Below, in pieces: positions 43,097-53,509 of a stretch of 64,000 bases of DNA. Numbering within the stretch: position 1 is the first letter of the stretch; every line of letters begins with the position of its first letter. The notes beneath the pieces are model-generated. The model searched no databases and was not told where the DNA came from. It was given only the letters and a program-made list of their open reading frames with translations. The DNA comes from an uncultured Nonlabens sp. (GTDB lineage Bacteria > Bacteroidota > Bacteroidia > Flavobacteriales > Flavobacteriaceae). The stretch is taken from NCBI GenBank assembly GCA_947491755.1, contig CANLKV010000001.1:496001-560000 (forward strand), written 5' to 3'. The position numbers and the translations under genes are program-made.

Positions 43097-44467
43097 TTAA
43101 GCAAATAGATACTTGACTAATTCTTCAATACGTGATACCGGCTGTATTTGAGTTCCTTTATCAGAAAGGGCAGATTTAGACGGCGCTACAAAAATCTTTT
43201 CAAAGCCTAGTTTTGTGGCCTCATTAACACGCTGTTCGAGTCTGCTCACAGGTCTTATCTCACCTCCCAGGCCTATCTCTGCACTAAAACAATGTTGAGA
43301 TGAAATTTCAATATCAAAATTTGACGAGAGCACTGCAACGACTACCGCCAGATCAATTGCTGGGTCATCAACATTGATACCACCTGTTATATTAAGAAAA
43401 ACATCTTTTTGACCCAGTTTGAATCCGGCTCTTTTTTCTAGCACGGCCAGTATCATATTTAAGCGCTTTAGATTGTAACCTGTCGCACTGCGCTGTGGTG
43501 TCCCATAAACTGCGGTGCTTACCAGTGCTTGCACTTCAATAATCAAGGGACGCATCCCCTCCATTGTCGCTGCGATAGCAGTACCGCTCAAATTGCTGCC
43601 TCGTTGTGAGATAAGCAACTCGCTGGGGTTAGTTACCTCACGCAGTCCATGGCCTAACATCTCATATATACCTATTTCATGAGTGGAGCCAAAACGGTTC
43701 TTGAGCGCTCTTAAAATCCTATAGGTATGATTGCGGTCGCCTTCAAATTGCAAGACCGTATCTACCATATGTTCTAATACCTTGGGTCCGGCAATGTTAC
43801 CATCTTTAGTAATATGACCGATTAAGATGACTGGCGTATTGGTCTCTTTGGCAAATTTTATCAACTCGCCCGTACATTCTCTTATTTGTGACACGCTACC
43901 AGCAGTGCTCTCTATGTGATCGGTTTGTAAAGTTTGTATAGAATCTATGATCAGCGCATTAGGTTGATTGTCTGCCACCTGTCTAAAGATGTTTTGCGTC
44001 TTGGTTTCTGTTAGGATATAACAGTTGTCTACCTCCTTTTTTATACGTTCTGCTCGCATTTTTATCTGTTGCGCACTTTCCTCGCCAGATACATACAAGG
44101 TTTTAAAAGGCAAGTTAAGGCACAATTGTAACAGCAGGGTAGATTTTCCTATTCCGGGCTCGCCACCCAGTAGGGTTACAGAGCCTGGAACCAGCCCACC
44201 GCCTAGCACTCGATTAAATTCGGCATTTGTGGTGTCCATCCTAGGACTTTCGGTTGCATCAATTTGTGATATGCGTTGGGGTGTTTGCGTGCGTTTGCGC
44301 TGGACAGGGTTATCCTCAAGGCCATCTTTCCAGTCTTTTTGATTGCTCTTTTCAACAATCTCTTCCACCAGAGTATTCCACTCTTTGCAAGTATTGCATT
44401 GACCTTGCCATCGCGAATGTTGAGCGCCGCAGTTTTGACAATAAAAAGTGGTTTTAACTTTGGCCAT
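43097..44467 (-). CDS. radA: DNA repair protein RadA
   Basis: RadA is a RecA-related motor that processes recombination branches. It has an N-terminal zinc finger (CQNC at residues 10-13 and CNTC at 24-27), a RecA-like domain with Walker A GGEPGIGKST, the RadA-specific KNRFGST motif and a C-terminal Lon-protease-like domain. The length of 456 residues is normal. The gene follows the flippase-like gene by 45 bases. Confidence 0.97.
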   Translation of the reverse strand: MAKVKTTFYCQNCGAQHSRWQGQCNTCKEWNTLVEEIVEKSNQKDWKDGLEDNPVQRKRTQTPQRISQIDATESPRMDTTNAEFNRVLGGGLVPGSVTLLGGEPGIGKSTLLLQLCLNLPFKTLYVSGEESAQQIKMRAERIKKEVDNCYILTETKTQNIFRQVADNQPNALIIDSIQTLQTDHIESTAGSVSQIRECTGELIKFAKETNTPVILIGHITKDGNIAGPKVLEHMVDTVLQFEGDRNHTYRILRALKNRFGSTHEIGIYEMLGHGLREVTNPSELLISQRGSNLSGTAIAATMEGMRPLIIEVQALVSTAVYGTPQRSATGYNLKRLNMILAVLEKRAGFKLGQKDVFLNITGGINVDDPAIDLAVVVAVLSSNFDIEISSQHCFSAEIGLGGEIRPVSRLEQRVNEATKLGFEKIFVAPSKSALSDKGTQIQPVSRIEELVKYLFA

Positions 44468-44512
44468 AAAATCAATTTTGAACTATAAAAATAGTGTTGA
44501 TGGTTTAATTTT

Positions 44513-45484
44513 TCAGGTCTTGCGCCATGAAAAAAGCAGAAAGCACAGCAGCCCAAATACTATAACCAGTAAAGTTTGTGACAACCAGACAATCCACCCA
44601 AAAGCAGTTCCCACAACTGCACTGTAGCCAAATAATAGCAGGACCTGACTAATCAAATAGGGATAAGCGCCCAGCCCGCCGTTAGTAAAGGCCACTGCAA
44701 AGCTACCAGCAACAAAAGCACAAAGCACTGCACTTATGGGCATAGAATCTGTGTCTGGTATCGCAAATATACAGACGTAGAACATGGCCAGGTATAACAC
44801 CCATATCGCGATGGTGTGTGCTAGGTACCACCATTTATGTGGCATTGTCCAGATGGTGATAAAGCCATCTTTTATACCCTGTATAAACTGTTTTACTTTT
44901 TTGAGCAGCCCTAACCTTTTCAAAAAAAAGATCGCCAGCGCTACTACTAGAAGCACAAGGATAGAGTATGTAGCTATTTTGATGGGGTTCGCTTTCGCGA
45001 AAGCGGACTTCACACCCGCCTCAAAGAAATCGAGAAGCTCTTGACTTGCAGTGAGCATAGCGGTCGCTGTAATGAGGAGCAGCATGATAAGATCCAGAAC
45101 ACGCTCTGCAATAATGGTTCCCAGGCCTTTGTCAACGGGAATATCGTCAGTACGATTAACGATTATCGCACGCGTGACCTCGCCGCTGCGAGGTAGAATC
45201 AAATTCATGGCATAGCCAGCACCTATCGCAATGACATTGTTGAGAAACGTTGGTTTTTTATCAATGGCTGCGAGCATGTAATTCCAGCGCCAGGCTCGCG
45301 ATAGATGACTTAAAAAGGCTAATGCCATACCTATAGCAATATAGGTGTAATCTGCATCACGCAAATAATTGCCTATCTCTTGCAGTTGTTGCTCGGTAAA
45401 TTGAGCATAAGAAATATAAATAAGAAAAGCACCCAGTAGAAGGGTGACGATTACCTTTATTGTCTTGAAGCTTGATTTTTTCAA
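44513..45484 (-). CDS. Flippase-like (UPF0104/LPG synthase transmembrane) protein, TTG start
   Basis: This 323-residue protein with about eight membrane segments matches the UPF0104/AglD-MprF-N-terminal family. The conserved YAMNLILPRSGEVTRAIIVNR segment and GGLGAYPYLISQVLLLFG are present. Some relatives flip aminoacyl-lipids, but no synthase domain is fused here. The start is TTG at 45484, four bases after the panD stop codon, inside a hairpin; no earlier ATG exists. The palindrome at 44988-45005 is read as AFAKA. Confidence 0.87.
   Translation of the reverse strand: MKKSSFKTIKVIVTLLLGAFLIYISYAQFTEQQLQEIGNYLRDADYTYIAIGMALAFLSHLSRAWRWNYMLAAIDKKPTFLNNVIAIGAGYAMNLILPRSGEVTRAIIVNRTDDIPVDKGLGTIIAERVLDLIMLLLITATAMLTASQELLDFFEAGVKSAFAKANPIKIATYSILVLLVVALAIFFLKRLGLLKKVKQFIQGIKDGFITIWTMPHKWWYLAHTIAIWVLYLAMFYVCIFAIPDTDSMPISAVLCAFVAGSFAVAFTNGGLGAYPYLISQVLLLFGYSAVVGTAFGWIVWLSQTLLVIVFGLLCFLLFSWRKT
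44988..45005. repeat. Palindromic element inside the flippase-like gene (AFAKA frame)
   Basis: TTCGCTTTCGCGAAAGCG is read on the minus strand as SAFAKAN between two membrane helices. Confidence 0.95.
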
Positions 45485-45488
45485 GCTT
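45468..45488 (-). promoter_or_regulatory. Hairpin over the TTG start of the flippase-like gene
   Basis: AAGCTTGA and TCAAGCTT form a perfect eight-base stem with a five-base loop that covers the TTG start and touches the panD stop codon. It could block initiation until ribosomes translating panD melt it, a form of translational coupling. The structure is seen; the effect is inferred. Confidence 0.5.
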
Positions 45489-45838
45489 TAAGTAAGGGTG
45501 TTGTCTTTTTCATTAGGAAAAAGAAGACTGGGTTTAAAATTGCGAGCTTCTTCAATGGTCATTTGCGCATAAGTGATTAAAATAAGTACATCACCTATCG
45601 CTACTAACCTAGCGGCTGCACCATTTAATGTGATCTCACCACTGCCACGAGGTCCAGGGATGGCATAAGTTTCTAGCCTATTCCCATTTGTATTATTAAC
45701 GATCTGGACTTTTTCACCTTCTACAATGTTTGCACCATCCATTAAATCTTCATCAATGGTAATGCTGCCTATGTAGTTAAGATCTGCACCAGTAACCTTT
45801 ACCCGGTGTATCTTTGATTTTACAACTGTAATTGTCAT
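45488..45838 (-). CDS. panD: Aspartate 1-decarboxylase proenzyme
   Basis: PanD makes beta-alanine for pantothenate. The 116-residue precursor self-cleaves between Gly24 and Ser25 (YIGS) to create the pyruvoyl cofactor; that motif is intact. The ATG at 45838 lies only five bases after a TATCTTTG promoter element, so the transcript may be nearly leaderless. PanC is the next gene upstream and supplies the ligase step. Confidence 0.97.
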   Translation of the reverse strand: MTITVVKSKIHRVKVTGADLNYIGSITIDEDLMDGANIVEGEKVQIVNNTNGNRLETYAIPGPRGSGEITLNGAAARLVAIGDVLILITYAQMTIEEARNFKPSLLFPNEKDNTLT

Positions 45839-45842
45839 GCTG

Positions 45843-45850
45843 CAAAGATA
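45843..45850 (-). promoter_or_regulatory. TAnnTTTG promoter element for panD, nearly leaderless
   Basis: TATCTTTG on the minus strand is separated from the panD ATG by four bases. If transcription starts about four bases downstream, as in Bacteroidota promoters, the mRNA would begin at or next to the start codon. Confidence 0.55.
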
Positions 45851-45871
45851 CAATTTGCACTTAAAGTATCC

Positions 45872-46723
45872 CTAATCCAGGGAAATGTTGTCAATTAATC
45901 GTACCCCTTGTAGATGAACCACTATAAAGGCACGATATTTTTTTCCCGGTTCCACCATTGTAGCTGGTTCTAGTGTTTTCTCGCATGCAATAGTGTAATA
46001 TTCTAATTCAAATCCTGGCATAGCCGCGATTTGTTCTTCTACATGCGCTGTCGCTCTAGCAATACCATGGTTTTTAAAGATAGCTTTGCTGGCCAGCAAG
46101 ACTTGATAAATTTGTGCCGCCTTTTTAAAATTTTCTGGTGTGAGTCTTCCGTTTCTAGAACTCATGGCTAGACCGCTATCCTCACGATAGATAGGGCAGC
46201 CTATAATATTTATATCTAGCGATAGCTTTTCTACCAGCTTTTTTATGATTTGTAATTGCTGGAAATCTTTCTCGCCAAAATAAGCGTTATCAGGTTGTAC
46301 TACCTCAAATAAAAATTCAAGTATAGTTCCTACACCATCAAAGTGACCGGGTCGCTGCGCTCCCTCCATAACTTGTTCTAAACCTTCAAAATCATAAGAC
46401 TTTGATACCGTATGATCGCCATAAACATCATTGACATCTGGGGCATAGACAAAAATGCGATCTATCGGTAAACTAGCATTGATCAAGGCCAGGTCTTGCT
46501 CTAAAATTCTAGGATATTTATGAAGATCTTCCTGATTGTTGAACTGGGTAGGATTAACAAATATGGATACAATCAACAAATCATTATCAGATAAGGCCTG
46601 ATGCATAAGAGCTAGATGTCCCTGGTGCAAGGCTCCCATTGTAGGAACAAATCCTATGGATTTTGAGGGATTGCCGTTGTTTTTAAGAAAATGGGTAAGT
46701 TGTTTGTGCGATGTAAATACCAT
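45872..46723 (-). CDS. panC: Pantothenate synthetase
   Basis: PanC joins pantoate and beta-alanine using ATP. The 283 residues show IGFVPTMGALHQGHLALM (the HIGH-like motif), FVNPTQFN, YFGEKDFQQL and the AMSSRNGRL loop. ATG at 46723 is preferred; the upstream ATG at 46753 is possible but adds a non-conserved leader. It reads divergently from the glycogen-synthase-like gene and precedes panD. Confidence 0.96.
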   Translation of the reverse strand: MVFTSHKQLTHFLKNNGNPSKSIGFVPTMGALHQGHLALMHQALSDNDLLIVSIFVNPTQFNNQEDLHKYPRILEQDLALINASLPIDRIFVYAPDVNDVYGDHTVSKSYDFEGLEQVMEGAQRPGHFDGVGTILEFLFEVVQPDNAYFGEKDFQQLQIIKKLVEKLSLDINIIGCPIYREDSGLAMSSRNGRLTPENFKKAAQIYQVLLASKAIFKNHGIARATAHVEEQIAAMPGFELEYYTIACEKTLEPATMVEPGKKYRAFIVVHLQGVRLIDNISLD

Positions 46724-46785
46724 GCAAGAATGGGCTTGAGAGCCTACAAACATAAGGTTTCCAAGTCAATGTGCAATAAAAGATG

Positions 46786-46793
46786 TATTTTTG
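46786..46793 (+). promoter_or_regulatory. TAnnTTTG promoter element for the GT5-domain gene
   Basis: TATTTTTG lies 35 bases before the ATG at 46829, in the divergent gap with panC. Confidence 0.5.
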
Positions 46794-46828
46794 CATTCTG
46801 CTAGAAGAAAGGCGTCAAAAATTCATTT

Positions 46829-47653
46829 ATGAAGGAAAAAAGAGTATTGTACGTATCCTCAGAAGTTATTCCCTATTTACCAGAAACCGAAGCATCATCC
46901 ATGTCCTATTTTGCTCCTAAGATGGTCAACGACCGCGGTGGGCAGATAAGAATCTTTATGCCACGTTTTGGGAATATCAATGAGAGACGGCATCAACTGC
47001 ATGAGGTAATACGTTTAAGTGGTATGAACATGGTAATTAATGACTTAGATATGCCATTAATTATTAAGGTAGCCTCTATTCCTAAAGAGCGCATGCAGGT
47101 ATACTTCATTGATAATGATGAATACTTTAAACGCAAGGCGACGTTGACAGATGAAAATGGAGAGCTTTTTGAAGATAATGATGAGCGTGCCATGTTTTTT
47201 GCTAAAGGCGTTATTGAAACGGTCAAAAAGCTTAACTGGGCACCAGATATAATTCATGTACATGGATGGATGGCAAGTCTATTACCTCTTTATCTAAGAA
47301 ATTATTACGGTAACGACCCTCTATTTGAAGATAGTAAAATAGTAACCTCTGTTTACAATCAATCCTTTGAAGGAACGTTAGATGAAGAGATGTATGAAAA
47401 GCTACAGTTTGACGCATTAGACGACGAGGCGATTGCACCATTTAAAGAGCCTTCCTATTTAAACCTTATGCGCAGTGCGGTAGTCTATAGTGATGGAATC
47501 ATCAAGGGTAGTGAATCATTAGATGCAGATCTTGAAAGCTTTATTGACAGTCAGGAAAAACCTGTGCTGGATTATCAATCGCCAGAAGATTTTGCTGACG
47601 CCTATGAGGAATTTTATCTTGATAAAATCCTTAACGAAAAAGAAGAAGCATAA
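46829..47653 (+). CDS. Glycogen/starch synthase N-terminal domain protein, half length
   Basis: This 274-residue protein matches only the N-terminal (GT5) half of glycogen synthase: VLYVSSEVIPYLPETEASSMSYFAPKMV at the start, then RIFMPRFGNINERRHQLHEV and DIIHVHGWMASLLPLYLR. Full GlgA has about 480 residues; the ADP-glucose-binding C-terminal half is absent, with an acidic tail instead. The arrangement beside panC and a DUF4270 gene recurs in Bacteroidota by my recollection. It is probably not a working synthase; its role is unknown. Confidence 0.88.
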   Translation: MKEKRVLYVSSEVIPYLPETEASSMSYFAPKMVNDRGGQIRIFMPRFGNINERRHQLHEVIRLSGMNMVINDLDMPLIIKVASIPKERMQVYFIDNDEYFKRKATLTDENGELFEDNDERAMFFAKGVIETVKKLNWAPDIIHVHGWMASLLPLYLRNYYGNDPLFEDSKIVTSVYNQSFEGTLDEEMYEKLQFDALDDEAIAPFKEPSYLNLMRSAVVYSDGIIKGSESLDADLESFIDSQEKPVLDYQSPEDFADAYEEFYLDKILNEKEEA

Positions 47654-47655
47654 TA

Positions 47656-49296
47656 ATGAAGAATTTATTAAAGTACGGGACGATGGTATTTGCCATCGTT
47701 TTTGTTCTATTGAGTTGTGATACAGATCCTAACGAATTAGGTGGAAGTTTTCTAGGGATTAATATTGATAGTACAATTATCGAAGAGGAGTTTGTGGCAA
47801 CAGCTTTCAGTACCTCACTCAACCCAGTACAAACAAACAATTTTCCTGCCGCTCAGTTAGGATATTACAACGATCCTATTTATGGAGAGACGACCTACGA
47901 TTTTGTAACACAAGTAGCGCTTAACAATGCGGGTGTCAACTTTGGCGAGAATCGCAAGCTGGATAGTGTCATTTTAACTATACCTTACTTCTCTGCTGTA
48001 ACAGGCTCTAGTGGCGAGGCTATCGAGTATGAGCTAGATAGTCTATATGGAGGCGGCTCTATTGACTTTCAGATTTTTCGTAGCAACTATTTCCTTAACA
48101 GTTTTAATCCTAATAATGTTGAAGAAGGTGCCGTCTTTTATTCTGACTTTGGTCCTATAATCGATGCTAATAAAGGTGATGCACTACAATTTGTTGATGT
48201 AGATTCCTTGGGTGTGGTGTCTCGTACCTATAGCGAGATTGAAAATTTCAGACCTAGTAATGAGCAAATTATCTTAAAAGTGAGAGATAGTGCTGGAAAT
48301 CCTACACAAACAACGCGAGAATCTCCTCGTTTCCGACAGCATCTGGAGCGTAGTTTTTGGAAAAACCTCATTATTGATAACGGTGATGCCTCTTACTTAC
48401 AAAGTGACAGTGAATTCAGAAACTTTTTTAGAGGGCTATATTTCAAAATAACGGGTGTAAATGACGCTGGTATTTATTCATACCTCAACTTAAATGGCGC
48501 TAATATCACCCTATTTTATAGATCAGATATTAGGGATGTAAATGATCTAGATCAGGATGGTGATACTACTGATTTTCTACAAACAAACCTGGCGAGCTCC
48601 TATCAAATTAATATAGCAGGTAATAGGATTGTCATGTTAGACAATGATGTCCCTAGTACTTTAGAAACAGAAATCGCAAATTCTTTTGATCCAGCGGCTG
48701 GAGCATCTAGAATATTTTTGAAAGGAGGGGAAGGGACCATGACCTTTATAGATCTTTTTGGGCCTGATAATGATGGTGATGGAGAGGCAGATGCACTTAC
48801 AGAACTAAAAAGTAAAAATGTCATTATCAACGAGGCAAATATTGAGTTGTTCGTAGATCAAGAGCGTTTAAATGCAGCAAGTGTTGATCCAGGCTCAGAG
48901 CCAGAGCGTATTTTTATTTATGATTTTAAAGAGTCCCGTTTGCTTGCAGATTTTATTGTGAGTAACGCATCAGGTGTGAATTCTAATACAAACCACCTAG
49001 GTAGACTGGTACGAGATGAGAATGGTCGTGGTGTAAGCTATAGAATAAGGTTGACTCGCCACATAGAAAATATCATAAACGACCGTGTAGATAACAACAG
49101 GCTAGGCTTGTTTGTCTCACAAAATGTAGAATTACTTGGCTCTTCTGAAGTCGAAAATCAAACCACTCCGATAGAAATTGAGCGCATCCCATTGGGTAGT
49201 GCCATCTCTCACGAGGGGACAGTTCTTCACGGGAATTTATCTTCAGACCCAGATAAACGTCTTAAATTGAGGATCTTTTATACAGAGTTAGATTAA
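47656..49296 (+). CDS. DUF4270 lipoprotein
   Basis: This 546-residue outer-membrane-type lipoprotein has a lipobox VFVLLSCDTDP (Cys about residue 21), a typical DUF4270 start (PNELGGSFLG) and a long beta-rich body with repeated VNDLDQDGDT-like acidic turns. It is found only in Bacteroidota and its function is unknown. It starts two bases after the half-length glycogen-synthase gene's stop and is followed by glmS. Confidence 0.88.
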   Translation: MKNLLKYGTMVFAIVFVLLSCDTDPNELGGSFLGINIDSTIIEEEFVATAFSTSLNPVQTNNFPAAQLGYYNDPIYGETTYDFVTQVALNNAGVNFGENRKLDSVILTIPYFSAVTGSSGEAIEYELDSLYGGGSIDFQIFRSNYFLNSFNPNNVEEGAVFYSDFGPIIDANKGDALQFVDVDSLGVVSRTYSEIENFRPSNEQIILKVRDSAGNPTQTTRESPRFRQHLERSFWKNLIIDNGDASYLQSDSEFRNFFRGLYFKITGVNDAGIYSYLNLNGANITLFYRSDIRDVNDLDQDGDTTDFLQTNLASSYQINIAGNRIVMLDNDVPSTLETEIANSFDPAAGASRIFLKGGEGTMTFIDLFGPDNDGDGEADALTELKSKNVIINEANIELFVDQERLNAASVDPGSEPERIFIYDFKESRLLADFIVSNASGVNSNTNHLGRLVRDENGRGVSYRIRLTRHIENIINDRVDNNRLGLFVSQNVELLGSSEVENQTTPIEIERIPLGSAISHEGTVLHGNLSSDPDKRLKLRIFYTELD

Positions 49297-49314
49297 CCAA
49301 CAGATTATTATTTT

Positions 49315-51162
49315 ATGTGTGGAATTGTAGGGTATATAGGGAAACGCGATGCATATCCCATCGTTCTCAATGGCTTAAAACGCCTAGAGTATCGCGGTTA
49401 TGATAGCGCAGGAATCGCTTTGTATGACGGTGAGAATCTTACAGTATGTAAAACAAAAGGTAAAGTGTCAGACCTTGAAAGCAAAATGCTGGAAGGGAAT
49501 GAAATCACAGGAAATATAGGCATAGGCCACACCAGATGGGCAACGCATGGTGTTCCTAATGATATAAACAGCCACCCTCATTATTCAAACGGAGGTAATC
49601 TTGTTATCATACACAACGGTATTATTGAGAATTATGAGGCTCTCAAACAAGAGCTTACACAACGTGGTTTTACCTTTAAATCAGATACAGATACAGAGGT
49701 TCTCGTCAATTTAATAGAGGACGTACAAATACAGCAAGGCGTTAAATTAGGAAAGGCCGTTCAAATTGCATTAAACCAGACAATTGGGGCTTATGCGATA
49801 GCGGTTTTTGATAAAAATAAGCCTGATGAGATTGTAGTGGCTCGATTAGGGTCGCCTCTTGCTATAGGGGTAGGAGAGGACGAGTTTTTCATCGCATCAG
49901 ATGCGAGCCCATTTCTAGAATTCACAAAAAACGCCATCTATCTAGAAGACGGCGAGATGGCCGTAGTGCGTACACACAAAGAAATTAAGGTAAGAAAAAT
50001 CCATGACGATTCACTAGTAGATCCTTATGTGCAAGAGCTGCAACTCAATCTAGAGCAGATTGAAAAAGGCGGTTATGAGCACTTTATGCTCAAAGAGATT
50101 TATGAGCAGCCACAAGCGATAAAAGACACCTTTAGGGGCAGGATGCTGGTAGACCAGGGTCTTATTAAAATGGCAGGTATTGATGATCACATTGATAAAT
50201 TTGTCAATGCAAAACGCATTCTTATTGTGGCATGTGGTACAAGCTGGCACGCTGGATTAGTAGCTGAATATATTTTTGAAGAGCTAGCTAGAGTACCGGT
50301 AGAGGTAGAATATGCCTCAGAGTTTAGATACCGCAATCCTGTTATAGATAAAGACGATGTATTAATCGCGATATCACAAAGCGGTGAGACGGCAGATACA
50401 ATGGCGGCAATCAAACTGGCAAAAGAAAATGGAGCATTCGTCTTTGGCGTATGCAATGTGGTAGGGAGTTCAATATCTAGAGAATCCCATGCTGGGGCAT
50501 ACACCCATGCAGGACCAGAGATAGGGGTAGCCTCTACAAAAGCTTTTACAACTCAAATCACCGTACTTACCTTAATAGCATTAGAAATAGCTAAAAAGAA
50601 AGGTAAAATTTCAACCAGTGAATTTCACAACTATCTGGTAGAACTAGAGCAAATCCCTAGCAAAGTAAGCAAGGCACTTGAATCAAACGATCTTATAGAG
50701 CAGATCGCACAGGTCTATAAAGACGCAAAAAATTGTCTGTACCTAGGTAGAGGTTTCAACTTTCCAGTGGCTCTAGAAGGAGCTCTCAAATTAAAAGAGA
50801 TCAGTTATATCCATGCAGAGGGTTATCCAGCAGCCGAAATGAAACACGGCCCTATCGCCCTGATTGATGCCGCAATGCCCGTGGTTGTTATTGCCACTAG
50901 AAAAGGGCATTATGAGAAAGTGGTGAGCAATATACAAGAGATCAAATCTAGAGAAGGAAAGATTATCGGTATTGTAACAGAGGGTGACGTGGACGTGAGA
51001 AAACTAGCAGATCATGTGATAGAGGTGCCTGATACAATTGAGTGTCTCACGCCGTTATTGACAACGATCCCGTTACAATTGTTGTCTTATCATATTGCTA
51101 TCGCATTGGGTAGAAATGTTGACCAGCCGCGCAATCTGGCAAAATCTGTCACTGTAGAATAA
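49315..51162 (+). CDS. glmS: Glutamine-fructose-6-phosphate aminotransferase (isomerizing)
   Basis: GlmS makes glucosamine-6-phosphate for peptidoglycan and lipopolysaccharide. The 615 residues have the N-terminal glutaminase domain with the nucleophile Cys2 (MCGIVGYIG) and two SIS domains (ISQSGETADTMAAIK, ALEGALKLKEISYIHAEGY). Length is normal. No riboswitch/ribozyme is evident in the 18-base gap before it. Confidence 0.98.
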   Translation: MCGIVGYIGKRDAYPIVLNGLKRLEYRGYDSAGIALYDGENLTVCKTKGKVSDLESKMLEGNEITGNIGIGHTRWATHGVPNDINSHPHYSNGGNLVIIHNGIIENYEALKQELTQRGFTFKSDTDTEVLVNLIEDVQIQQGVKLGKAVQIALNQTIGAYAIAVFDKNKPDEIVVARLGSPLAIGVGEDEFFIASDASPFLEFTKNAIYLEDGEMAVVRTHKEIKVRKIHDDSLVDPYVQELQLNLEQIEKGGYEHFMLKEIYEQPQAIKDTFRGRMLVDQGLIKMAGIDDHIDKFVNAKRILIVACGTSWHAGLVAEYIFEELARVPVEVEYASEFRYRNPVIDKDDVLIAISQSGETADTMAAIKLAKENGAFVFGVCNVVGSSISRESHAGAYTHAGPEIGVASTKAFTTQITVLTLIALEIAKKKGKISTSEFHNYLVELEQIPSKVSKALESNDLIEQIAQVYKDAKNCLYLGRGFNFPVALEGALKLKEISYIHAEGYPAAEMKHGPIALIDAAMPVVVIATRKGHYEKVVSNIQEIKSREGKIIGIVTEGDVDVRKLADHVIEVPDTIECLTPLLTTIPLQLLSYHIAIALGRNVDQPRNLAKSVTVE

Positions 51163-51175
51163 TTAAATCAATTAT

Positions 51176-51328
51176 ATGGATTCTGTAAGTTTCGTTTTTG
51201 GCCTGATGGGGATGTCTTTTGGAGTTATAGGCTTCACATTTGCATTAATTTGTTATACCAGGGTAGAAAAACTTACACGCATGCTTGAATCTAAAGGAAT
51301 TATAGAGAAGAGTACATCGCAAGAATAA
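51176..51328 (+). CDS. Small single-span membrane protein
   Basis: This 50-residue reading frame begins 13 bases after the glmS stop codon. It starts MDSVSFVFGLMGMSFGVIGF, has one hydrophobic segment (about residues 4-27), then a charged tail EKLTRMLESKGIIEKS. Its tight position and following strong terminator support a real gene in the glmS transcript. It was too short for standard length cut-offs. No function can be assigned. Confidence 0.6.
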   Translation: MDSVSFVFGLMGMSFGVIGFTFALICYTRVEKLTRMLESKGIIEKSTSQE

Positions 51329-51352
51329 CAGGAATCACTTACCTAGTTTAAG

Positions 51353-51380
51353 AGCCTCATTATTGTAATGGGGCTTTTTT
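51353..51380 (+). terminator. Terminator after the glmS transcript
   Basis: AGCCTCATTA pairs with TAATGGGGCT (one G-T pair) around a three-base loop and is followed by six T. It lies 24 bases past the small membrane gene. Confidence 0.88.
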
Positions 51381-51383
51381 GTA

Positions 51384-51405
51384 TTCCGCTTTCGCGAAAG
51401 CAGAA
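51384..51405. repeat. Palindromic element, variant copy (before atpD)
   Basis: TTCCGCTTTCGCGAAAGCAGAA carries the GCTTTCGCGAAAGC core with one base more on each side mismatched. It lies between the glmS terminator and the atpD promoter. Confidence 0.88.
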
Positions 51406-51492
51406 TTGCAACCACCACCCTACCATATATGAAACTTTAAGAGCTCCTTAAAAAAAGTAAAAAATCGGTTAATTATATAAAACCGAATGCAG

Positions 51493-51500
51493 TATCTTTG
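51493..51500 (+). promoter_or_regulatory. TAnnTTTG promoter element for atpDC
   Basis: TATCTTTG lies 57 bases before the atpD ATG and is a good match to the Bacteroidota -7 element. Confidence 0.6.
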
Positions 51501-51554
51501 CGCCACGAAAAAACGGCTCTTATGGTCGTATCTTTTTAAGTTTTAAAACATTAG

Positions 51555-53066
<1,512 letters not shown>

Positions 53067-53135
53067 AAAACTAGGAAACATCAAAACAGGATCTTACATC
53101 CTGCATTGAGATTTCTCAGTTATAATTAAAAGGAT

Positions 53136-53411
53136 ATGTTTTTAGAAATAGTTACACCAGAAGAAACCCTGTATAGTGGTGATGTAGAGTCGGTATCTGT
53201 TCCAGGCATGGAAGGAGATTTCCAGATGCTTGATAATCACGCACCTATTGTTTCTCTTTTGACGTCTGGGACGGTAAAAATGTATGGGAACATACAGTTA
53301 CATAAATCTGTAGCAGACAAGTTTACAAAAGGTAACGGTACCATTGATTTTAAAATCAAGGGTGGTGTTCTAGAAATGAAAGATAACCGTGCTATTGTAC
53401 TTGCAGATTAA
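53136..53411 (+). CDS. atpC: ATP synthase F1 epsilon subunit
   Basis: The 91-residue protein keeps the N-terminal beta-sandwich (PEETLYSGDVESVSVPGMEGDFQMLDNHAP) but lacks the C-terminal helical inhibitory domain of longer epsilon subunits (about 130-140 residues). Short forms are usual in Bacteroidota. So ATP-hydrolysis control by an extended epsilon helix is not expected. A strong terminator follows. Confidence 0.95.
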   Translation: MFLEIVTPEETLYSGDVESVSVPGMEGDFQMLDNHAPIVSLLTSGTVKMYGNIQLHKSVADKFTKGNGTIDFKIKGGVLEMKDNRAIVLAD

Positions 53412-53435
53412 GTTTGTAGACGTATTATAATTTTA

Positions 53436-53466
53436 AAGCCTCGATCGACAAGATCGAGGCTTTTTT
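53436..53466. terminator. Strong terminator after atpDC
   Basis: AAGCCTCGATC pairs perfectly with GATCGAGGCTT over eleven bases with a five-base loop, followed by a T run; an A run on the other side lets it serve the convergent HTH operon as well. Confidence 0.92.
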
Positions 53467-53471
53467 GTTTG

Positions 53472-53491
53472 TTCGCTTTCGCAAAAGCGAA
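53472..53491. repeat. Palindromic element, variant copy (between convergent genes)
   Basis: TTCGCTTTCGCAAAAGCGAA has one changed base. It lies between the atpC terminator and the HTH gene. Confidence 0.9.
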
Positions 53492-53509
53492 CTCCATTAC
53501 AGTATTTTG

